In this document: positions 27,920 to 33,122 of the stretch, one piece after another
Layout of the letters: the number at the start of each line of letters is the position of its first letter
How positions within the stretch are numbered: position 1 is the first letter of the stretch
DNA from: Mangrovimonas sp. TPBH4
GTDB taxonomy: Bacteria; Bacteroidota; Bacteroidia; Flavobacteriales; Flavobacteriaceae
Reading direction: 5' to 3'
Length of the DNA: 33,122 bases
Assembly: GCF_001280505.1 (NCBI RefSeq)
Contig: NZ_LBIO01000012.1
Coordinates: 1-33,122 of the forward strand
Program-made: the position numbers and the translations under genes
Notes under the pieces: model-generated
Seen by the model: the letters and a program-made list of their open reading frames with translations, nothing else
What the model was told of the DNA's origin: nothing
The model's database searches: none

Positions 27920-28544
27920 CAAGAACTTGAAATCTCAATAGTGTTTTTAACTTGTCCGAAGGAACCTTCCTGAAATCAGACAGATAAATCTCTCGATGTG
28001 TTTTATCTTTTCTTTTCAGGTTTATCCCTGCGGCATATTCCTCCATTTTTCTAAAACTCTCAGGTTCGTCATCATAGCTGCCAATGTGAAGCATCTGAAT
28101 ACATTTTCCATCCTTAATGTTTTTTAGCTCCATTTGATCCAAAAGCACATTTGGCTTTTTACTTTTTGTAAACTCAAGCATGTTGTGGAAAAAATCCTTT
28201 GTGACAAAATCCGGTTGTCGTATCATTAAATCAAAAACCAAGTCATCTTTGTTTAATTTACCGGTATAATTCTTTTTGGCGTTTTCTGTAATATCCCAAA
28301 TGCCTGTTAGTGGGTATACGGTCCAGTCAGAATATCCTTTGGGCGGCTTTTCTACTTTTTTTAGGGTCATTTTAATGGCGTAGGATACACTATACAATGC
28401 TTCGATATATTTAGAAAAGAGTTCATTGTTAGGATTTCCTTCGCCCTTTAAAACAATATATTGAAATTCAGGGACGTCAATTACCATAGGTTTTGTCTTG
28501 GGTAAGTAAATAGATTTTTCAGATTTTCTCCATTCGTGTTTCAT
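27912..28544 (-). CDS. GyrI-like small-molecule-binding domain protein
   Basis: A 210-residue cytoplasmic protein of the GyrI-like/SHS2 effector-binding family, in the stand-alone form that begins MKHEWRKSEKSIYLPKTKPM. The core includes IDVPEFQYIVLKGEGNP, the WTVYPLTGIWDI strand and CIQMLHIGSYDDEPESFRKM, all typical of this group. There is no helix-turn-helix, so it is not a regulator by itself. Members bind hydrophobic or cationic compounds, and some hydrolyse them. It overlaps the VanZ-like gene, suggesting a shared role such as handling a toxic small molecule, which is inference. Confidence 0.85.
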   Translation of the reverse strand: MKHEWRKSEKSIYLPKTKPMVIDVPEFQYIVLKGEGNPNNELFSKYIEALYSVSYAIKMTLKKVEKPPKGYSDWTVYPLTGIWDITENAKKNYTGKLNKDDLVFDLMIRQPDFVTKDFFHNMLEFTKSKKPNVLLDQMELKNIKDGKCIQMLHIGSYDDEPESFRKMEEYAAGINLKRKDKTHREIYLSDFRKVPSDKLKTLLRFQVLDE

Positions 28545-28788
28545 TGATTTCCCTTTTTTATGGCTATGCAGCAGTTTAGTGGTCGGCGCTGAATTAAATT
28601 GTGGCTTTGGTTGCTTTAAAGATAACTAAAGAAACAGACATACACATTGACTAGAGATTTTGGGCAGGCACAATTCATAGTGATGACTGCAGACTAAATA
28701 GCGACCAAACCCATTGGAGGCTCAATTTGGATGAATCTAAGGTTTAAAGCTCACTTTGAGCTATCGATAGGTTGCCTGAATTGTGGAT

Positions 28789-28826
28789 AAACAACAACAG
28801 CTCCAAAAATGGAGCTGTTGTTGTTT
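28789..28826 (-). terminator. Strong terminator hairpin after the propeller gene
   Basis: A 16-bp perfect stem (AAACAACAACAGCTCC with its complement) around a six-base loop, 89 bases past the stop of the propeller gene. It is the only structure seen in the roughly 370-base gene-free stretch 28545-28914. Confidence 0.8.
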
Positions 28827-28914
28827 GGTATAGTTTAGAATAAAAGTATTCAAATAATTTTGTTATCGTACACAGCTGAGACCTTGGAACTATAACCAAT
28901 CATAATTTAGAAAA

Positions 28915-30357
28915 TTAGATGATGACAACTTTTCTAAGGATACAATTTCCTTGTTCATTATTGATTTTTACCAGATAAACTGCTCCTTGCTCTAAGTTTC
29001 CATTGTTAATGTTTACGCCATTTAAGTTATAAATGGATAATTCGATTTCTTCATTGGTTAATACAATGATCTTGGAGTTTTCAACTTTAATTCTGTAGTT
29101 GTCAAGCATCGTGATATCCTTAGAGGAAAGTACATTCACGGGCACTTCATAAACCTTAACGTGTCCAGAATCTGTGCCATTGCCATCGTTGCCAGGAGCA
29201 CCCACTGCTAAACTTGAGCCGTCACCAGACAAACATACGGCCTGTCCAAAATAATCGGCTCCAGCCTCTCCATCAATATCGCTTTCAATCTGTGTCCAGG
29301 CTCCTGATAGGTTCTGAAACACGCGTACATGTCCTGAGTCACTTCCATTGCCATCATTGTTTCCGCCTCCTACGGCAAGAATAGTACCATCGGCAGACAG
29401 GCTAACAGACCATCCAAACGCATCTTCACTAGCTTCACCTTCGATATCTTGTCCCATTTGAACCCAAGCTCCGGCTTGGTTTTCAAAAACTTTGACATAA
29501 CCGGTGTCGGCACCTATCCCTCCGGTAGCTAGAATATTGCCGTCATCAGACAAGCTTATTGAAAAGCCAAAATAGTCTTCACTGGCATCACCATCGATAT
29601 CTTGCCCAATTTGGACCCATGTTCCCGCTTGGTTTTCATAGACTCTCACATGGCCAGAATCGGTTCCGTTGCCATCATTGGAATCTGATCCAATAGCCAC
29701 GATATCGCCATTTGCAGAAATACTTACCGAAGAACCAAAATAGTCTTCACTGGCTTCCCCATCGATATCTTGGCCAATTTGAACCCAAGTTCCAGCTTGG
29801 TTTTCAAACACCCTTACATGGCCAGAATCCGTTCCGCTTCCATGGTTGTTGGGTGCTCCAATGGCAACGATATCTCCATCGGAAGATAGGCTGACAGCAT
29901 ACCCCGAATGGTCTTCTTCAGCTTCTCCGTTGATATCCTGTCCTATTTGCACCCAGTTGCCAGACTGGTTTTGAAAAACTCTAACTTGACCTATGTTTGG
30001 AGTATTGATATCAAGGCTGTGAAAATACGACCCTATAGCCACGATATTGCCATCACCAGATAAACTAACGGACAGACCAAAATAATCAAAACTCACAGCG
30101 CCATCGATATCCTGGCCAATTTGAACCCAATTCTCAGATTCTTTTTGGTACACTCTCACATGTCCAGCGTCAGTGCCATTGCCATTGTTGTAGTCTGCGC
30201 CAATCGCCATTATGGAGCCGTCATTGGAAAGCGCTACCGACACCCCAGAGCCATCTCCTGCATTTTCTCCGTTGATGGTTTGCCCAATTTGGGACCATTG
30301 TCCAAAACTAAGCAGGGTGTTGAAAAAAAGTAGGGTAAAAAAGTAATTTAGTTTCAT
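28915..30357 (-). CDS. T9SS-exported seven-bladed beta-propeller protein (FG-GAP-like repeats)
   Basis: A 480-residue secreted protein. It has a signal peptide (MKLNYFFTLLFFNTLLSFG), then seven repeats of about 55 residues each starting W-x-Q-I-G-Q-D-I-x-G and carrying SVSLSxDGxIxAIG, GNGTDSGHVRVY and a closing ENQAGT. Seven copies give a closed seven-bladed propeller. The last 70 residues form a type A T9SS sorting domain (SIYNLNGVNI, YLVKINNEQG, RKVVII), which directs the protein through the outer membrane to the cell surface or medium. The D-x-N/D-G loops could bind calcium. Ligand or partner is unknown. It is a single gene with its own terminator. Confidence 0.92.
   Translation of the reverse strand: MKLNYFFTLLFFNTLLSFGQWSQIGQTINGENAGDGSGVSVALSNDGSIMAIGADYNNGNGTDAGHVRVYQKESENWVQIGQDIDGAVSFDYFGLSVSLSGDGNIVAIGSYFHSLDINTPNIGQVRVFQNQSGNWVQIGQDINGEAEEDHSGYAVSLSSDGDIVAIGAPNNHGSGTDSGHVRVFENQAGTWVQIGQDIDGEASEDYFGSSVSISANGDIVAIGSDSNDGNGTDSGHVRVYENQAGTWVQIGQDIDGDASEDYFGFSISLSDDGNILATGGIGADTGYVKVFENQAGAWVQMGQDIEGEASEDAFGWSVSLSADGTILAVGGGNNDGNGSDSGHVRVFQNLSGAWTQIESDIDGEAGADYFGQAVCLSGDGSSLAVGAPGNDGNGTDSGHVKVYEVPVNVLSSKDITMLDNYRIKVENSKIIVLTNEEIELSIYNLNGVNINNGNLEQGAVYLVKINNEQGNCILRKVVII
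29135..30297 (-). repeat. Seven tandem propeller-blade repeats
   Basis: Seven in-frame repeats encode WVQIGQDIDGEASEDYFG-type units. Blades 3 and 4 are nearly the same in protein and DNA. Blade 5 lacks about six residues of the GNGTDSGHV loop (GGIGADTGYVKVF), and blade 2 has a divergent loop. Confidence 0.88.
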
Positions 30358-30452
30358 TAGGTATAGTTTAGGTTTAAAAAGTGTTATAAGGTTTTTTGAT
30401 TTTCGGAAGTAGGAGAGCGCAGGCTAATACTTTTAGCCATTGTAGGCAATTG

Positions 30453-31090
30453 TTATTTTTTGAATTTAATATTGTTGAGGATATTATCCAATTCTTCTTT
30501 TTCTTTTTCGTTGGAATATGATGATACTATTAGAAAGCTAAATCCTTTGATGACGGTAGAATTGAATAATTGCTCCATTTGTCCATAGTCGGTCATTTGT
30601 TTTACATGCATTTGCCAAAAATCTAAACCTCCAATATTCTGTTCTTTAAAGCCCTCTGTAATTTCTATATCTGGAATCAACCTTTCAATTGTAGGTATTG
30701 AGTAGCCTAGATAGTCTCTACCTGATCTTATTTGATTTTGAAATTGTTTTATGTTTTCAGCAATAATCAATATGCTTGGGTTATTTGAATCAATATCTAA
30801 TGGGTGTTTATAAGGGCAAGTAGTTCTGCTCTATTAATTTCAGAAGCTTTTATGGCTTCTGAAAGTTCCTTTTTATTATTAGAGTTTTCCATTACTGAAC
30901 TCTCAATGAACTTTGTGAAATCCTTGCCAGTTAAAATTGTCCAATCATTTGGCAGTTTGATTGATGCTTTAAAATAATTGTTGAAATATGTTTGGCCTTT
31001 TATTGTGCCATAATCAAAATTATCTATGTTTTTAGTTTTTTGACAACTAGTGATCAATAAAAGGATTGAAGCTATAATAAAGTTATTCAT
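30453..31090 (-). pseudogene. Frameshifted small lipoprotein gene
   Basis: Two reading frames make one protein. The 5' part (31090 to 30797) starts at ATG with a lipoprotein signal (LLLITSC, Cys16) and ends RAELLALINTH then stop. The 3' part (from about 30815 to 30453) has no ATG, only a TTG, but reads back in frame as YKHPLDIDSNNPSILIIAEN, which continues the first part naturally. One missing base in the CTTATAAAC stretch (about 30810-30814) explains the break; adding a T restores LLALYKHPLD. The joined product would be about 210 residues, a type seen as hypothetical lipoproteins in Flavobacteriia. It is a true lesion or a sequencing error. Its start overlaps the upstream gene by eight bases. 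Confidence 0.78.
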
Positions 31091-31709
31091 ATTTGTATTT
31101 ATTTCTCCATATTTCTTCTCCTTTTAAAAAGTTAATTAGTATTTCAACCATTTGTTCAACTGTTTCGATTGGTTTAACCATCAGGATAAGGTTATCACCT
31201 TTCGTAAATGTAGAAGCCAAACCATCATCGCTTAAGCTTCCACTTACATGCAAAGCATTATGATTTTCATCTTCAAGTTGTACAATATGAAATTTATTCC
31301 AATTGATAGAATTCATTGTGTTTCTTATAATTTCACTTGTCGCTTTTTCCGAAATTATTTTTTCATGTTTTCCAAAATTGTGAAAAACTACCAATCTTAA
31401 AATCCGGTTTTCTGCATAATTTTCCACATTTTCAAGAGTCTTTTTATTTGGTTTCGTATTTGAGCTTTGGGATAATTTTTCTTTGATTAATAAAAAACTC
31501 ACAATTAAAAAAATTCCTATTCCAACAAAGAATAATCCATATTTAAATAATCCTGTTAGAAAAAATACAGGGAAGTCACCATAACGTCCTCTTTCGGATT
31601 TTTTAACAAGCTCAGGTATAATATTAGAATTATCCAAAAAGTAAAATAAGACTATACATAGTAGACTAATTGTATAAAGTCTCAAAATTTTGAAATTCCG
31701 TCTGTTCAT
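31083..31709 (-). CDS. Two-helix membrane protein of unknown function
   Basis: A 208-residue protein I do not recognise. Hydrophobic helices lie at about residues 10-26 and 48-76, followed by a soluble domain from about residue 90 (ENRILRLVVFHNFGKHEKII to GEEIWRNKYKYE). The soluble part alternates strands and helices, and the C-terminal ETVEQMVEILINFLKGEEIW helix is well formed. No catalytic motif is visible. It overlaps the frameshifted lipoprotein gene by eight bases (ATGAATAA), so both belonged to one operon. Confidence 0.7.
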   Translation of the reverse strand: MNRRNFKILRLYTISLLCIVLFYFLDNSNIIPELVKKSERGRYGDFPVFFLTGLFKYGLFFVGIGIFLIVSFLLIKEKLSQSSNTKPNKKTLENVENYAENRILRLVVFHNFGKHEKIISEKATSEIIRNTMNSINWNKFHIVQLEDENHNALHVSGSLSDDGLASTFTKGDNLILMVKPIETVEQMVEILINFLKGEEIWRNKYKYE

Positions 31710-31728
31710 TAATTATTTGTCAAATTCT

Positions 31729-31781
31729 GACTAACGTCAAATTTTTAGTTTATAAAATTCCACAAAATTTTCACGTTAGCC
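31729..31781. repeat. Imperfect inverted repeat with attC-like ends
   Basis: CTAACGTCAAATTTT and AAAATTTTCACGTTAG face each other across a loop of about 17 bases. The outermost heptamers are GACTAAC and GTTAGCC; each differs at one base from the integron attC core forms RYYYAAC and GTTRRRY. The total length is 53 bases. No integrase is in the window, so the resemblance may be chance. Confidence 0.4.
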
Positions 31782-31865
31782 AACGAAATTAACCTCGTTT
31801 TCGTGTGTATTATACTGAAATAGGTTGACCTTTTTTCGGTTTGATTTACTTTGTTTTTCGATTTA

Positions 31866-31940
31866 GCACTGTCGTTAGCAATTCCGAGTGGATTCGGACG
31901 TAGTCGAATCCGCCGTAATTGCGGTTATACATTGTTGTGC
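31866..31940. repeat. Structured hairpin element 1 between two genes
   Basis: A 75-base imperfect inverted repeat runs from GCACTGTCGTTAGCAATT to TAATTGCGGTTATACATTGT with GTGC at the end. The inner stem GGATTC-[G]-GAC-GTA-GTC-GAATCC has a single bulged G, and the middle arms have several mismatches. The minus-strand edge ACAACAATGTATAACC resembles the edge of the element at 32801-32905. On the minus strand it begins exactly where similarity to a DUF6090 gene stops. Confidence 0.65.
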
Positions 31941-32000
31941 TTTCGTTATTTCGTTTTCAGATAACAGTTTTTGCCTAATTTTTCTAAAGAATTTAATCAT
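31875..32000 (-). pseudogene. Truncated DUF6090 paralogue (5' fragment)
   Basis: A 41-codon frame opens MIKFFRKIRQKLLSENEITK, nearly the same as the start of the intact DUF6090 gene just upstream (MIKFFRKIRYSLVSDNKMGK). After about 20 codons the similarity ends; the frame then reads through hairpin element 1 (AQQCITAITADSTTSESTRN) to a stop. The transmembrane helix and all the rest of the family domain are missing. Its ATG overlaps the intact gene's stop by eight bases (ATGATTAA), as expected for a tandem DUF6090 pair whose second member was deleted. Confidence 0.75.
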
Positions 32001-32745
32001 AATCCAATTCTTTACTCACCACCTCTAAACATTTTTGAACGTCTCTTTCAACATTTCCCAACCAAAAATTGTACATGTTAACAATGTCTTGTTCTATTTT
32101 TATGCGATCTAAAAATTCTGTTTGATTTAAAAAATTTGCTCGATCTAATGGTTGGCTAACTAATTTATAGGTGTTATCAGGCATTTTTATTCTAATACGC
32201 TTCCATAAGGCATTATGCAGACTTAATTTATAATCATTATTTGCTAATTCTTCAGATCTAATAGCAATAATTCGCTCAGCTCTTGGCAAGAGTGCTTCAT
32301 AAGTTAATATTAACATATTCCTTAAACTATCATTAGTAATCCTATTAATCCCAACAGATTTTATTGCTTCATATCCTCCTTTGTTGTAATTAAAGGTAAG
32401 TGGAATATTCATACTGTTATACAACTCTAACAACACAGTGTCTTGATAAACTTTATTTGAACCTGTCATTTCTAAGAGTTCTTGTATACTAATTTGTTTT
32501 CTTTGTATAAATCGCCTTAAAATTTTTATTGTAAACTGATCTGACTCTAACGAACCTTTAATTTCCTTGAGCATTGTTGTCTCAAATTTCTTGTCACGCT
32601 TTGATTGGTTCCAATTATTTATCTGCAATGCGATCAAAATACCTATAACCACAAGAATAATCTCACCAACTGCATATTTGAAGTATTTCCCCATTTTATT
32701 ATCGCTCACAAGGCTATAGCGTATTTTACGAAAGAATTTTATCAT
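31993..32745 (-). CDS. DUF6090 family membrane protein
   Basis: A 250-residue protein with the DUF6090 signature at its N terminus: MIKFFRKIRYSLVSDNKMGK, then the single helix GEIILVVIGILIALQINNWN (about residues 28-47). The rest is helical and coiled-coil-like (LKEIKGSLESDQFTIKILRR, NMLILTYEALLPRAERIIAI). The family is frequent and often tandem in Flavobacteriia; its role is unknown. Here it lies between two structured repeats (31866-31940 and 32801-32905), and a truncated second copy follows it directly. Confidence 0.88.
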   Translation of the reverse strand: MIKFFRKIRYSLVSDNKMGKYFKYAVGEIILVVIGILIALQINNWNQSKRDKKFETTMLKEIKGSLESDQFTIKILRRFIQRKQISIQELLEMTGSNKVYQDTVLLELYNSMNIPLTFNYNKGGYEAIKSVGINRITNDSLRNMLILTYEALLPRAERIIAIRSEELANNDYKLSLHNALWKRIRIKMPDNTYKLVSQPLDRANFLNQTEFLDRIKIEQDIVNMYNFWLGNVERDVQKCLEVVSKELDYD

Positions 32746-32800
32746 TAGTTATTGGTTGGTCATAATGAAGCACAATGGTTTGGCTATGTTTTGGTTGCGT

Positions 32801-32905
32801 GAAAATCCGCAAGGATTTTACGCCGTAAACCGAAGATAGCAAATTTGCGAGGATTTTCCGTGAGGAAAATCGGAAGCAATGAATTATACACTGCGTTGTA
32901 AGTTG
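32801..32905. repeat. Structured hairpin element 2 upstream of the DUF6090 gene
   Basis: Two perfect small hairpins are present: AAAATCC-GCAA-GGATTTT at 32802-32819 and GATTTTCC-GTGA-GGAAAATC at 32852-32871. Both have GNRA-type tetraloops as written on the plus strand. A palindrome CAAATTTG lies between them. The right edge TTATACACTGCGTTGTAA resembles the edge of element 1. From memory of flavobacterial genomes this is a dispersed extragenic repeat family; I could not check copy number. Confidence 0.65.
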
Positions 32906-32995
32906 TTTGATTTAATGACAAAGACAACTATTTTTTTATGAGTTTAATTCGCTTTATAATATTCTTATTTAGCAATATTTCGGAGAAATATAATC

Positions 32996-33122
32996 TGTCT
33001 CGTCCTGAAATATGGCTACAGGTTAAACATAGTTTTAAGCGGTTAATTTGTATACCATATTAGGTGTTTTAAAATCTAAAGATAAGTGTAATCTTACTTC
33101 GTTATATAATTTAATGGCATTT
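32996..33122 (-). mobile_element. End of an IS3-family insertion sequence (cut by window edge)
   Basis: The transposase C terminus (33035 onward) is followed within 40 bases by a candidate terminal repeat that begins TGTCTCGTCCTGAAATATGG at 32996, with the TG-start usual for IS3-family ends. The rest of the element, including the other terminal repeat and any target duplication, lies to the right of the window. Confidence 0.7.
33035..33122 (-). CDS. IS3-family transposase OrfB, C-terminal end (partial)
   Basis: The last 28 codons read NAIKLYNEVRLHLSLDFK then TPNMVYKLTA and a stop. YNxxRxHxSL followed by xxxTPxxVY is the standard C-terminal signature of the IS3-family DDE transposase (rve integrase core). 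The frame is open to the right edge, so the gene continues upstream outside the window. Confidence 0.85.
   Translation of the reverse strand, partial: NAIKLYNEVRLHLSLDFKTPNMVYKLTA

Noticed and set aside
30422..30438. Small hairpin GGCTAA-TACTT-TTAGCC downstream of the frameshifted lipoprotein gene
   Set aside because: Only six base pairs and no T-tract, so it is not a convincing terminator or repeat element.

Overview
The window looks like chromosome from a marine-type member of the Flavobacteriaceae (Bacteroidota). The evidence is AT-rich DNA, a type IX secretion (T9SS) sorting tail, gliding-adhesin-like repeat proteins, a GH95 fucosidase lipoprotein, DUF6428 and DUF6090 family proteins, and starts without Shine-Dalgarno sequences. 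No rRNA, tRNA or CRISPR array was seen.

Layout. (1) Bases 1-9608, minus strand: one giant open reading frame that runs off the left edge. It encodes at least 3202 residues of a secreted, modular adhesin-like protein with HYR domains, many Ig-like repeats, a jelly-roll-like region and a LamG-type domain. (2) 10036-13443, plus strand: a four-gene cluster with a patatin phospholipase fused to an Omp85-type barrel, a small Cys-rich exported protein, a small beta-rich protein and a YchJ/SEC-C protein. (3) 13485-15917, minus: a lone GH95 alpha-L-fucosidase-like lipoprotein with a perfect inverted repeat just upstream of its start. (4) 16160-18686, minus: an arsenic operon arsR - DUF6428 - arsC - acr3, closed by a clear terminator. 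(5) 18862-21374, minus: a fatty acid desaturase paired with an atypical M19 dipeptidase-like protein. (6) 21556-23371, minus: a CDP-alcohol phosphatidyltransferase paired with a membrane-anchored metallophosphoesterase. (7) 23659-24959, plus: a small membrane protein and a two-domain universal stress protein, with an FNR-like palindrome upstream. (8) 25060-28544, minus: a methyltransferase, a secreted alpha/beta hydrolase, and an overlapping GyrI-like / VanZ-like pair. (9) 28915-30357, minus: a T9SS-exported seven-bladed propeller protein with a strong terminator. (10) 30453-33122: a decaying, repeat-rich accessory segment. It holds a frameshifted lipoprotein, an unrecognised membrane protein, an intact DUF6090 gene, a truncated second DUF6090 gene that runs into a hairpin element, two more structured repeats, and the end of an IS3-family element.

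The points most worth a second look are the giant adhesin with almost identical 243-bp repeats, the desaturase/M19 pair with an HxH in place of the usual HxD metal motif, and the right-hand segment, where structured repeats flank and truncate DUF6090 genes in a cassette-like way.
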